Origin: an uncultured Lachnospiraceae bacterium
GTDB lineage: Bacteria > Bacillota > Clostridia > Lachnospirales > Lachnospiraceae
Assembly: GCA_937920345.1 (NCBI GenBank)
Contig: CALGVA010000066.1
Span: 62,001 to 126,000 of the forward strand
Direction of reading: 5' to 3'
DNA: 64,000 nucleotides
Shown: piece after piece, positions 33,947 through 42,156 of the stretch
How positions within the stretch are numbered: position 1 is the first letter of the stretch
Layout: each line of letters begins with the position of its first letter
Program-made: the position numbers and the translations under genes
Notes under the pieces: generated by a model
What the model was told of the DNA's origin: nothing
The model's input: only the letters and a program-made list of their open reading frames with translations
The model's database searches: none

Positions 33947-35303
33947 AAATCCGCTGGGATATGAGAAGATCCCGAAACTGTTGAAAAGCTTTGCCATTCC
34001 AAGTATTACGGCAACACTGGTAGGTTCTCTCTATAATATTGTAGATCAGATATTCATTGGTCAGGGTGTCGGATATCTGGGCAACGCCGCAACCAATGTT
34101 TCCTATCCGTTTTCAACTATCTGCCTTGCCATCTCTCTGCTGATCGGAATCGGCAGTGCTTCCCGTGTTTCCCTTTATCTTGGAAATAAGGAGCCGGAAG
34201 CAGCGGCCAGAACAGCCGGAAACGGCATAAGTCTGATGATCATTTTCGGGCTTGCCTATCTGATCATCGGCGAAAGCCTGCTGCCTCAGCTTCTGAAATT
34301 ATTCGGCGCCACAGCAGAGGTATATCCCTATGCACGGCAGTATGCCGGTGTCACTTTAGTGGGTATGCCGTTTCTGATCATAACAAACGGTATGAGCAAT
34401 CTGATCCGGGCAGACGGAAGCCCTCGTTACTCTATGACCTGCATGGTAACAGGCGCCGTTGCCAATACCATTCTTGACCCGATTTTCATTTTCGGTTTTC
34501 ACTGGGGTATTTTCGGGGCGGCTCTGGCAACGATTCTGGGACAGATTTTATCCTTTATAATCGCTGTACGTTATTTATGGCACTTCAAAACCATTCATCT
34601 TGAAAAAAAGAGTTTTCGGCCGGATATAAATGAAAGCCTGAAAACCTGCAGTATGGGAATCAGCAGCAGCGTGAATCAGGTCGCTATCACTTTCGTGCAG
34701 ATCGTACTGTATAATTCGCTGACTTATTATGGCGCGAAGACAGTCTACGGTTCCGATATTCCCCTGGCCGCCTGCGGAATCGTCATGAAAACAAATGCGA
34801 TCATTCTCTCTATTGTTGTCGGCATATCACAGGGTGTCCAGCCGATCATAGGTTTTAACTACGGGGCAAAGCAATATCCTCGTGTACGGGAAGCGTACCT
34901 TCTTGCGATCAAATGGAATATGGTCGTTTCAGCAATCGGTTTCTGCCTGTTACAATGTTTCCCCGGATATATTATCTCTCTGTTCGGAGCCGGCGATAAG
35001 CTGTACCTTGAATTTGCGGTTCTGTTCATGCGCATATATCTTTTTATGGTGCTTGTAAACGGCGTGCAGCTTCTTTCTTCCAGTTTCTTTACAGCCATTG
35101 GTAAAGCGATGAAAGGGGCTTTGCTGGCACTGACAAGACAGGTTTTCTTCCTGATTCCGCTTCTTATAGTGCTCCCGCTCCGCTTCGGGATCATGGGCGT
35201 ATTATTTGCCGGTCCTGTTGCCGATTTTGCGGCATTTGTACTGTCTGTTGTGCTGGCAGGCAGAGAACTGCGGAAACAGAGAATGGTAACTGCCGGTCAA
35301 TGA
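33939..35303 (+). CDS. MATE family multidrug efflux transporter
   Basis: A 454-residue protein with about twelve membrane helices (MTENPLGYEKIPKLLKSFAI, then VGSLYNIVDQIFIGQGVGYLG; later NPIFIFGFHWG-like and ISQGVQPIIGFNYGA segments). The ATG at 33939 follows GGAGG and overlaps the MarR stop. It exports cationic or drug-like compounds using a Na or H gradient and is presumably repressed by MarR. Confidence 0.92.
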   Translation: MTENPLGYEKIPKLLKSFAIPSITATLVGSLYNIVDQIFIGQGVGYLGNAATNVSYPFSTICLAISLLIGIGSASRVSLYLGNKEPEAAARTAGNGISLMIIFGLAYLIIGESLLPQLLKLFGATAEVYPYARQYAGVTLVGMPFLIITNGMSNLIRADGSPRYSMTCMVTGAVANTILDPIFIFGFHWGIFGAALATILGQILSFIIAVRYLWHFKTIHLEKKSFRPDINESLKTCSMGISSSVNQVAITFVQIVLYNSLTYYGAKTVYGSDIPLAACGIVMKTNAIILSIVVGISQGVQPIIGFNYGAKQYPRVREAYLLAIKWNMVVSAIGFCLLQCFPGYIISLFGAGDKLYLEFAVLFMRIYLFMVLVNGVQLLSSSFFTAIGKAMKGALLALTRQVFFLIPLLIVLPLRFGIMGVLFAGPVADFAAFVLSVVLAGRELRKQRMVTAGQ

Positions 35304-35350
35304 CTTTCCGCTTTTTCTTGCATGTTTCTGGATTACAGCGCATTGAAAAA

Positions 35351-35770
35351 TCATACAACCATAAGCAGTGTTCCCGCACCGATCAGCACACAGCCAGCCA
35401 GCGTCTTTACCGTAAATTGCTCATGCAGAAAAATAAACGCCAGTAAAAGGGTAATCACAACGCTCAGCTTATCTACAGGCACCACCTTTGAGGCTTCCCC
35501 GATCTGCAGCGCCCGGTAATAGCAGAGCCATGACGCACCGGTTGCCAGCCCGGATAACACCAGAAAAATCCAGCTCTTTTTACTGATCTGCGCTATGCCG
35601 CTCTGCGTATTTGTCAAAAACACCATTCCCCACGACATGACAACAACTACCACTGTCCGTATTGCCGTGGCAAGGTTTGAATTGACACCCTCTATACCGA
35701 TTTTAGCCAGTATAGACGTTAACGCCGCAAACAGCGCAGACAGTATTGCAAATAAAAACCACATATACAT
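35351..35770 (-). CDS. EamA-family half-size transporter
   Basis: A 139-residue membrane protein with four to five helices and a single EamA domain (FLFAILSALFAALTSILAKIG, WLCYYRALQIGEASKVVPVDKLSVVITLLLAFIFLHEQ). Full-size relatives have two domains, so this one must dimerise, as EmrE-like proteins do. GGAGG is just upstream, and the start overlaps the stop of a 40-codon ORF. The substrate is unknown. Confidence 0.85.
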   Translation of the reverse strand: MYMWFLFAILSALFAALTSILAKIGIEGVNSNLATAIRTVVVVVMSWGMVFLTNTQSGIAQISKKSWIFLVLSGLATGASWLCYYRALQIGEASKVVPVDKLSVVITLLLAFIFLHEQFTVKTLAGCVLIGAGTLLMVV

Positions 35771-35892
35771 CAGCCTCCAATCTCAAACGTCTCTTTTGTA
35801 TCGTCGTTCGTCTCGTAATCCGACACTATTTGAATCGCTATTTGTTTTGCCAGCGAACTGGATACGTTCATGACCTCCGTCTGTTCTTTCAT
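35770..35892 (-). CDS. 40-residue small ORF coupled to the EamA gene
   Basis: Reads MKEQTEVMNVSSSLAKQIAI, then QIVSDYETNDDTKETFEIGG and a TGA that overlaps the EamA ATG. The peptide is soluble and acidic. Its last codons carry the GGAGG that serves the transporter, so its translation could regulate the next gene. A weak AGGTGA lies upstream of its ATG. It may be a leader peptide or the tail of a lost gene; I do not recognise it. Confidence 0.4.
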   Translation of the reverse strand: MKEQTEVMNVSSSLAKQIAIQIVSDYETNDDTKETFEIGG

Positions 35893-36204
35893 TTATTCCA
35901 GTCACCTGATGATTGCATTCTCATTATACATAGACCGTTATGCACAGCCAAGACCTAAATTAACAGATCTCCATAGATTCCCTGTATATTTCCAGATTTA
36001 TTTCTTGTAATACCGATAGAAAAAGGATTTCTTGAATGATATAATGTGATGGATCACATGACACCGGAATCCAGCCTCAAAATGCCATTTTGCCGTAAAT
36101 AACATATTTGCAACCCGGCGTTGACAATGTGCAACTCAGAAAAGCTGGAAAGTTACAACCCAAATTGATAAGATTGGCCTACCAAAATCAAGGAGGACAC
36201 ATAT
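35893..36204. other. intergenic region with a 16-base palindrome
   Basis: 312 bases without a gene. The only clear structure is ATGTGAT-gg-ATCACAT at 36044-36059, a perfect palindrome that could be a repressor site, 145 bases before the XRE-type regulator. No convincing promoter is seen. Confidence 0.4.
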
Positions 36205-36987
36205 ATGACATTCGGAGAAAAACTGTTGAAGTTAAGAAAAGAAAAGGGGCTTTCACAAGAAGCGCTTGCTGAACAGATCGGAACAACCAGACAGGCAGTC
36301 AGCAAGTGGGAAAATGATCAGGGATTTCCGGAAACGGAGAAATTATTACAATTATCCAATGTTTTTGAAAGATCCATAGATTTTCTATTAAAAGATGAAA
36401 AAGCCACTAACGATGGAAACGAGAGAGGATATTATGTAAGCAAAGAAATGGCAACAGCATACATTGCAAATCAGAAAAAGATAAGCCTCTATATTGGTAT
36501 AGGATTTATGTCCTGGGCATTGACTGGAATACCTTATGTCATGTTTACTGCAAATTTGACATGGCGCTATTTGGGAATGGCAATTTTTATTATGACAGGC
36601 ATTGGTTCTTTTGTATTAGGCTCTTTTTCGGAGCAGGAACAATATAAGGTGCTAAAGGAAGAACCCCTGATACTTGATTACGGGTATCTGAATGAATTAT
36701 CTAATATATATCAAAAAAGAAAGCGAGTTTATGCCGCCCTGTCTGTGCCGAGTATTATTTTATTTATAACCGGTATTTTGGCTGTTTCTTTAACTATGAG
36801 CGGAAAGTTAGCCTGGTCTGAATACCATTCCTTTGTATTTTTGGGCTTTGCAACAGGACTTTTTGGATTTTGTTATTGTGCCGGAGTTATTGACGCTTAT
36901 GAATTACTGATTAAAAATGAACAATATTGTTCACGTTTGTCCTTTAAGGTAAAGCACAAACTCAAAGATAAAATCAATAATCTTTGA
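36205..36987 (+). CDS. XRE-type regulator with membrane domain
   Basis: A 260-residue protein. Residues 1-65 form an XRE helix-turn-helix (FGEKLLKLRKEKGLSQEALAEQI, then TRQAVSKWENDQGFPETEKLLQLSNVF). The rest contains four hydrophobic segments (near 90-110, 118-137, 172-193, 205-228), so the regulator is probably anchored in the membrane. GGAGG lies eight bases upstream. Its target may be its own gene or the convergent MATE gene; none is proven. Confidence 0.88.
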   Translation: MTFGEKLLKLRKEKGLSQEALAEQIGTTRQAVSKWENDQGFPETEKLLQLSNVFERSIDFLLKDEKATNDGNERGYYVSKEMATAYIANQKKISLYIGIGFMSWALTGIPYVMFTANLTWRYLGMAIFIMTGIGSFVLGSFSEQEQYKVLKEEPLILDYGYLNELSNIYQKRKRVYAALSVPSIILFITGILAVSLTMSGKLAWSEYHSFVFLGFATGLFGFCYCAGVIDAYELLIKNEQYCSRLSFKVKHKLKDKINNL

Positions 36988-36993
36988 GTTTGT
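36956..36993. terminator. bidirectional terminator
   Basis: Perfect 14-bp stem ACAAACTCAAAGAT/ATCTTTGAGTTTGT (36956-36969 with 36980-36993). It includes the last codons and stop of the XRE gene and lies just before the stop of the convergent MATE gene. Confidence 0.7.
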
Positions 36994-37001
36994 ATTCCCC
37001 G

Positions 37002-38375
37002 TCATAATAGCCGCGACAGAACTTCATCAGTCTTGCCCTCCTTCCGCCGCCTCTCCATCCATAAGAACACACCCGTACAGACCACTACCGAGAGCGCCGA
37101 GCCCGCGGTAGATGCCAGCCCCATCGGGAACAGTGTATCGGTAAAATAAGCGGAAGCAAAATAGGCCCCCGGAATCCTGACGCAGACGATCGAAAAGGAA
37201 TTGTGGAGAAATGAGATCCCCGACAGCCCGTAGGCGCAGAAATAACCGCTGAAGCAGAAATGAATGCCCGCCAGCGCCGAATCCCACACATACCCGCGCA
37301 TGTACTGTCCCCCGAGACGGATTACTTCTGCGTTATCCGCAAAAAGCCCGATAAATGTCTCCGCGTCGAACTGCATAAGAACCACTGCCGCAAGCCCCCA
37401 CATCACTGACAGCGCAGACGCATAGCCAAGCGTTCTGCGGGCACGGTCATGCTTACCGGCTCCTACATTCTGAGCAGAAAGCGCGGACACGGACTGCAGC
37501 ATGGAAGACGGTACGAGAAACAGTATCCCGATAATCTTCTCCACGATCCCCACCGCGGCGGCGTCATTCAGACCTCTCCTGTTTGCAATAATGGTAATCA
37601 CAATAAAAGCAATCTGGATAAAGCCGTCCTGCATGGCAATCGGAATCCCGATCTTCAAGAGTCCTCCCATCGTCTCCCGCCGCAGTTTAAATGCGGCCGC
37701 CGTGAGCGTTATGCCCATTTTCCTTTTGATGATCACGAAAAGCGCTATGATCACGCTGATGGTCTGGGACAGTGTCGTGCCAAGCGCCGCACCCACAGGT
37801 CCCAGCCCCAGGCCTCCGATCAGCAGATAGTCCAGCACGATATTGACCACACAGGCAACCGCGATAAAATACATCGGACTCTTAGAATCCCCCATACCCC
37901 GAAAAACGGAACTGATAATATTATAGGCGGTAATAAAAGGAATGCCGATAAAGCATACGGTAAGATAGGAAATCGTCCCCGGTACCGCCTCCGCCGGCGT
38001 AGACATCACGCGGACAATCGGTTTTACCATAAGCAGCAGTACTGCCGTCATGACAACGGACAGGATCATGAAAAGCGTAGCCGTATTGCCGATGGCAAGA
38101 GACGCCTGTTCACGCCTGCCCGCACCGACTGCCTGTCCGATCATCACCGTAGCGCCCATCGCCAGCCCGACGATCATGACAGTCAGCATATGCATGACCT
38201 GACTGCCGATGGACACCGCCGTCGTGCTCTCCACGCCATTATACTGCCCGATTATAAACAGATCCGCCATACCGTACAGAGTCTGTAAAAAATATGCCAG
38301 AAAATAGGGCAGCGAAAAATACAAAAGTGTTTTAAAGACGCTGCCGGTCGTCAAATTCTTTTCCATCCTGTTCAT
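37002..38375 (-). CDS. MATE family efflux transporter
   Basis: A 457-residue MATE protein: TGSVFKTLLYFSLPYFLAYFLQTLYGMADLFIIGQYNG at the start, twelve helices, and a charged tail (MERRRKEGKTDEVLSRLL). It belongs to the NorM/DinF-like branch and differs from the two other MATE proteins in this window. The first of two near methionines is used; neither has a strong ribosome site. Unlike the 33939 gene it has no adjacent regulator on its own strand. Confidence 0.9.
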   Translation of the reverse strand: MNRMEKNLTTGSVFKTLLYFSLPYFLAYFLQTLYGMADLFIIGQYNGVESTTAVSIGSQVMHMLTVMIVGLAMGATVMIGQAVGAGRREQASLAIGNTATLFMILSVVMTAVLLLMVKPIVRVMSTPAEAVPGTISYLTVCFIGIPFITAYNIISSVFRGMGDSKSPMYFIAVACVVNIVLDYLLIGGLGLGPVGAALGTTLSQTISVIIALFVIIKRKMGITLTAAAFKLRRETMGGLLKIGIPIAMQDGFIQIAFIVITIIANRRGLNDAAAVGIVEKIIGILFLVPSSMLQSVSALSAQNVGAGKHDRARRTLGYASALSVMWGLAAVVLMQFDAETFIGLFADNAEVIRLGGQYMRGYVWDSALAGIHFCFSGYFCAYGLSGISFLHNSFSIVCVRIPGAYFASAYFTDTLFPMGLASTAGSALSVVVCTGVFLWMERRRKEGKTDEVLSRLL

Positions 38376-38624
38376 CTCTCATTCGTAATTCTTATCCGTA
38401 ACAATTTTGCAGGCGGCTTGTACTCCTGCAGTCCTCCCGCCTGTCTGTCCATATTCTCCACGACGATATCATATCCTTACATACGACTGTCCGCTCCATT
38501 CCGGTAACCGGCATATACTTCGTTTTTCTTTGCTGACAATCGTGTATTGCTGCCCCATTTATCTGTATGTTACAATGGGTGTGGAAGAAAGACAAGCAGA
38601 CATTTGTTATGCTGTAATTTTCTG

Positions 38625-38764
38625 GTAACAGTTCAGCCTTGCACTATTCCGCGAGTAAAATCGCTCTGTATGCGATTTTATGAGTTGTGAAAGCGCCAAA
38701 ATGCGACTTTGGAGCATTTTGTGTGCATCAGGAGTAACGGTGAAGCCGAAGGCTGAACTGTTAC
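38625..38764. repeat. 140-base multi-branch structured element
   Basis: Closed by a perfect 16-bp stem GTAACAGTTCAGCCTT/AAGGCTGAACTGTTAC (38625-38640 with 38749-38764). It encloses at least two perfect hairpins: TAAAATCGC/GCGATTTTA (38656-38664 with 38672-38680) and CAAAATGC/GCATTTTG near 38697-38720. It lies 73 bases before dcd in an otherwise empty 462-base gap (38376-38837). Confidence 0.7.
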
Positions 38765-38837
38765 ATTTTCTAAATCGCAAATGATTCGAGTGTCCAATCA
38801 ATATACAAAATACAATAAAAGAAAGGCATGATAACCC

Positions 38838-39386
38838 ATGATTCTGTCCGATCAAACCATCCGCAAAATGCTGGATGAAAAAAATCTTACCATAGCACCT
38901 CTGACTCCCGAGCAGATCCAGCCGGCCAGCGTAGATATCCGGCTAGGTAACACATTCAGCGTTGTGGAAGATACCTCCACCGGCATAATCACGCTGGATC
39001 ATTCCATCCGTTATAAGACCATCGAAGCAGATACCTATCTCATTCTGCCGGGGCAGTTCGTACTCGCAACCACCATGGAATATTTCGAACTCCCTGACGA
39101 TCTGACCGCCTTTGTGGAGGGGAGAAGTTCCCTCGGCCGTATGGGATTGTTTATCCAGAACGCCGGCTGGGTCGATCCCGGATTCCGGGGCGAGATCACA
39201 CTGGAACTGTATAACGCCAACAGATTTGCCATTGAATTAAAGGCCGGCCGCCGGATCGGTCAGCTCGTATTTGCCAGAATGGATACTCCCGCGCTCCGCC
39301 CGTACAACGGCAAATACCAGGGACAAACCGGGGCAACCGGCTCACGGGTATATATGGACTGCGACATGAATCACGACGGCTCGTAA
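38838..39386 (+). CDS. dcd: dCTP deaminase
   Basis: Deaminates dCTP to dUTP in thymidylate supply. The 182-residue trimeric enzyme shows IQPASVDIRLGNTF near 29-42, EGRSSLGRMGL with the catalytic region around 95-105, the AGWVDPGFRGEITLEL block with the general-base Glu, and KYQGQTGATGSR near the end. Length and motifs are complete. A bifunctional dCTP deaminase/dUTPase is possible, since Clostridia have both kinds; this cannot be decided here. Confidence 0.94.
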   Translation: MILSDQTIRKMLDEKNLTIAPLTPEQIQPASVDIRLGNTFSVVEDTSTGIITLDHSIRYKTIEADTYLILPGQFVLATTMEYFELPDDLTAFVEGRSSLGRMGLFIQNAGWVDPGFRGEITLELYNANRFAIELKAGRRIGQLVFARMDTPALRPYNGKYQGQTGATGSRVYMDCDMNHDGS

Positions 39387-39395
39387 ACAATTATT

Positions 39396-40256
39396 CTACG
39401 GAATTGACTGCTTCTTACGCTCCCGCCTTCCCGCCGTAAATCCCACACAGATTGCCCCCGTCGGGCAAACTTTAGCGCATTCGCCGCAGCGGATACATTC
39501 TGCCGAATCAGGTGTTTTGACAGGATCGACCTCCATCCCGCATTCGCGCTTACACTTCCCGCAGTTCACACACTTATCCGCATCCACTTCCAGTCTGTAT
39601 ATGCTGATCTTATTGCACAACCCGTATATGGCGCCAAGGGGGCAGAGCGTTCGACAGAAGAAACGGTAGATCAGAACGCACCCGATCACCGTCACGATCA
39701 GGATCACCGTTTTCAAGGTAAAAAGCGGTCCGATCGTCTGCCGCAGCGTCTCATGGGATAAGAGCAGCGGAACTGCGCCCTCCAGCATACCTGCCGGACA
39801 GATGTACTGACAGAACGCCGGTTTCCCCATCCCCATATAATCCGTGACTGCAATCGGCAGTATGATCACAAACACTGCCAGCACAACATATTTGATATAT
39901 AAAAAAACTTTTTTCAGCCGCAGTTTCGGTGACGGAATCTTATGAAGCAATTCCTGAAACAGCCCGAAAGGACATAGCCAGCCGCAGACTGCCCGGCCTA
40001 AAAGAATGCCGAAGGCCAAGAGCAGCCCCATCACATAAAAGCCAAACTTATAATTCATAGAACCGTTCACTGCCTGCAGCGCGCCGACCGGACAGGCCAA
40101 AGAGGCAGCCGGACAGGAATAACAATTCAGTCCCGGATTGCAGAACTGCTTCCACTTTCCCTGATACAATTTCCCGCCCTTGAAATTCATAAGATAGGGG
40201 TTGGAATATCCGAAAGCGACAAGCTGTATGATTTTTCTTTTCAATGCATGTTTCAT
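39396..40256 (-). CDS. NapH/RdxA-like 4Fe-4S membrane protein
   Basis: A 286-residue polytopic redox protein. Early cysteines CNPGLNCYSCPAASLACP are followed by helices containing VCGWLCPFGLFQE and CRTLCPLGAIYG, and by two classical ferredoxin 4Fe-4S motifs, CVNCGKCKREC and CIRCGECAKVCP, near the C-terminus. Such proteins pass electrons between quinone or flavin pools and envelope partners. AAAGGGG lies five bases before the ATG. It is the last gene of a three-gene set with a CXXC peptide and a TlpA-like lipoprotein, suggesting electron delivery to extracytoplasmic thiols. Confidence 0.88.
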   Translation of the reverse strand: MKHALKRKIIQLVAFGYSNPYLMNFKGGKLYQGKWKQFCNPGLNCYSCPAASLACPVGALQAVNGSMNYKFGFYVMGLLLAFGILLGRAVCGWLCPFGLFQELLHKIPSPKLRLKKVFLYIKYVVLAVFVIILPIAVTDYMGMGKPAFCQYICPAGMLEGAVPLLLSHETLRQTIGPLFTLKTVILIVTVIGCVLIYRFFCRTLCPLGAIYGLCNKISIYRLEVDADKCVNCGKCKRECGMEVDPVKTPDSAECIRCGECAKVCPTGAICVGFTAGRRERKKQSIP

Positions 40257-40285
40257 TTGTGCCCCTTTCTCCGTATCAGGCTCTA

Positions 40286-40432
40286 CTATCCCAGCCCGAT
40301 ACACTCAAAACAGATATTGACGGCTTTATTCAGCACGACTCCTGCTTCCCCTCTCCATACCCCGTAACAGATAAAAGCACATGCCATGGCAAGTCCCAGA
40401 ATCCGGCCGGCTGTTTTCTTCCTATTGTCCAT
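40286..40432 (-). CDS. CD1871A-type CXXC small membrane protein
   Basis: A 48-residue protein: basic start MDNRKKTAGR, one transmembrane helix ILGLAMACAFICYGVW, then the conserved ending NKAVNICFECIGLG with a CFEC motif (C41, C44). It matches the CD1871A family of CXXC proteins found between TlpA and 4Fe-4S genes in Clostridia. Its start overlaps the TlpA gene by 11 bases, so the three genes are tightly coupled. It probably relays electrons or holds a metal at the membrane surface. Confidence 0.85.
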   Translation of the reverse strand: MDNRKKTAGRILGLAMACAFICYGVWRGEAGVVLNKAVNICFECIGLG

Positions 40433-41078
40433 CCAGATACTCCTCCACAAACTGCTTATAGCCATCCACATCCGCCCCGATGATGGAGTCACCCACGATA
40501 TTGCCCTCTTTATCCACAAAGATCGTGGTGGGCACCCCATATACATCTTTCAGAATATCCGCAAAATCCTGATTGGCAATGATCTGGGTAAAATCCGCGC
40601 CTGCCTTCTCCATGATACTCACAGCCAGGTCTCGATGTTCCGTGTCCTCCTCGCCCGCCACATCGATCACCAGACCGATTAACTGCACGTTGTCCGGCAT
40701 CTCCTGCGCCCATGTTCCAAGCTCCGGCATTTCGCCCACACAGGGACCGCAGAAAGTTCCCCAGATATTTACAACCGTCAGGTCTTTTTCACTGAAAATA
40801 CTCTCTGTGACCGTGTTGCCGTTAAGATCTACAGCCGTAAAAGACGGCATCTTAGCGCCGCTTTCCGCCTGCTCCGCGACATCTTCCGTGCCTGTGTCAC
40901 TGCCGGAATCGTTGTTTCCCTCTGTATTCGCGGCACTGGAAGGATCCGAATCACTCTGTGTCCGGTTTCCGGTCGATGTATCACCCGCCGTCTGCGCACA
41001 GCCTGCTGACAGCATAACCAGCATAATTACCGCCAATGCTGCGCCCCTGGATCTGTTCTGTCTTTTTCCTGATTTCAT
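40422..41078 (-). CDS. TlpA-type thiol-disulfide lipoprotein
   Basis: A 218-residue lipoprotein: signal with lipobox LSAGC (Cys27), a long Ser/Asp/Glu/Gly-rich linker to about residue 75, then a thioredoxin fold with WGTFCGPCVGEMPEL (active Cys110 and Cys113), and a cis-Pro region VYGVPTTIFVDKEGNIVG. It reduces or oxidises envelope thiols. The ATG at 41078 has AAGGAG nine bases upstream. The ten-codon longer start falls inside a repeat whose end reads GGAATGGAGATTAGT. Electrons may come from the downstream 4Fe-4S protein. Confidence 0.9.
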   Translation of the reverse strand: MKSGKRQNRSRGAALAVIMLVMLSAGCAQTAGDTSTGNRTQSDSDPSSAANTEGNNDSGSDTGTEDVAEQAESGAKMPSFTAVDLNGNTVTESIFSEKDLTVVNIWGTFCGPCVGEMPELGTWAQEMPDNVQLIGLVIDVAGEEDTEHRDLAVSIMEKAGADFTQIIANQDFADILKDVYGVPTTIFVDKEGNIVGDSIIGADVDGYKQFVEEYLDGQ

Positions 41079-41098
41079 TGATTTCATCTCCTTTATAC

Positions 41099-41240
41099 TA
41101 ATCTCCATTCCGCAGACGCTTTAGCGTCGGAGGAATCGTGAGCCGAATATCAGATTCGGCTCTGCGATAAGAGCTATTTTGTGACGCCTGCGGCACAAAT
41201 AGCCGTGTGAAAAATGAGCTATCAAGCTTATTTTTCACAC
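41099..41240. repeat. array of four perfect hairpins
   Basis: In order: GACGCT/AGCGTC (41115-41128); GAGCCGAAT/ATTCGGCTC (41140-41162); GCTATTTTGTG with CACAAATAGC (41173-41203); GTGTGAAAAAT/ATTTTTCACAC (41205-41240). The left edge reads TAATCTCCATTCC, the same string that ends repeat family B at 41241. The array therefore looks like a second, differently filled unit with the same boundary. Confidence 0.7.
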
Positions 41241-41363
41241 TAATCTCCATTCCGGAGCGTTTACGCGACAAGCGGCATGACTTTGCTAACGCAAAGCCGC
41301 AAATATCAACTTTGCAAACTTTGTTTACAAAGTTTTGCCATACAAACAAATTTGTGGCGCTCC
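41241..41363 (-). repeat. structured repeat family B, copy 2
   Basis: Reverse complement is about 86 percent identical to 5841-5965. Closing stem GGAGCG/CGCTCC and inner hairpin CAAAACTTTGT/ACAAAGTTTG are kept. On the minus strand it ends GGAATGGAGATTA followed by GTGTG, again a ribosome site plus potential GTG start; here it opens only a 46-codon frame through the hairpin array. Confidence 0.8.
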
Positions 41364-41535
41364 GTATATCACTTTGTGAGCCGTGAATACACCGAAACAT
41401 CTGCTTATATGCCATTCCCTGATTTCCGCGTAAAGCTCATATCAGATATCATATCAATTTTATTGCACAAAATCAAATAGGACTTTGAAGACTCTCAACA
41501 CTATATCCACCCTAAAAAGACTTTTCATATAAGTG

Positions 41536-41593
41536 TTGACATTAAGAGTACAAAGTGTTATCTTTATTTTAGATTACACATTGTACTCTTAAT
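41536..41593 (+). promoter_or_regulatory. promoter and BlaI-type operator
   Basis: TTGACA (41536-41541) and TATCTT (41559-41564), spacer 17. ATTAAGAGTACAAAGTGT (41541-41558) and ACACATTGTACTCTTAAT (41576-41593) are inverted copies with one mismatch; each contains TACA/TGTA-like half-sites of BlaI/MecI/CopY operators. The left arm fills the promoter spacer, so repressor binding would block polymerase. The leader to the BlaI gene is about 125 bases. Confidence 0.7.
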
Positions 41594-41698
41594 TTTTTAC
41601 TATATTCCGGTGGCTGTAGAGAACATACGGGACTTGTATAAAACGCCTGTATTCATTCCGCACAAAGTTCACCGCAATACTACGAATCGGAGGAAATT

Positions 41699-42088
41699 AT
41701 GCAGCAAATATCAGACTATGAACTGGAACTCATGAAAGTGATCTGGGCAAACGGGGGAACTGCGCTCTACGCGGAGATCGTCGCGGCACTGTCCGTTAAA
41801 GGAATGGAATGGACGAAGAATACAATTATCACTCTGCTTTCCCGGCTGATCGATAAGGGACTGCTTAAGACCAACAAAATTGGACACCGCAACAAATACA
41901 CGGCAATCGTCTCCGAAGATGAATATCAGTCTTCCCAGACGGAAACCTTCCTCCATAAAGTCTATGAAGGAAATGCCAAAGGACTTGTCTCCGCACTGAT
42001 CCAGAAAGATCTGCTGTCCGCCGCGGACTATGAAGATCTAAAGAAATACTGGGAAGAACTGAATGGCAGTTCCGCGACCGGAAACTGA
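41699..42088 (+). CDS. BlaI/MecI/CopY family repressor
   Basis: A 129-residue winged-helix protein: ISDYELELMKVIWANGGTALYAEIVAAL, then KGMEWTKNTIITLLSRLIDKGLLKTNKIGHRNKYTAIVSEDEY, the BlaI recognition helix and wing, and a C-terminal dimerisation and cleavage region. GGAGG lies seven bases upstream. It pairs with the M56 sensor protease 69 bases downstream and probably binds the operator at 41541-41593. The natural targets may include only its own operon. Confidence 0.93.
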   Translation: MQQISDYELELMKVIWANGGTALYAEIVAALSVKGMEWTKNTIITLLSRLIDKGLLKTNKIGHRNKYTAIVSEDEYQSSQTETFLHKVYEGNAKGLVSALIQKDLLSAADYEDLKKYWEELNGSSATGN

Positions 42089-42156
42089 GGCATTACGATA
42101 AACCGCCATACCCATATCCCACGGCAACACTACATAAAAATCGAGGGCTGTTAGAC

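Noticed and set aside
37449..38288. 279-codon open frame antisense to the MATE gene
   Set aside because: His/Arg-rich composition typical of an out-of-frame reading of a membrane-protein gene; no start signal.
40433..40546. N-terminal extension of the CXXC peptide to 86 residues
   Set aside because: The extension lies inside the TlpA gene in another frame, with no ribosome site; the 48-residue form fits the family.
41098..41415. 105-codon frame through repeat family B and the hairpin array
   Set aside because: Its similarity to the frame upstream of the DUF6320 gene comes from the repeat itself; perfect hairpins throughout argue for structure, not coding.
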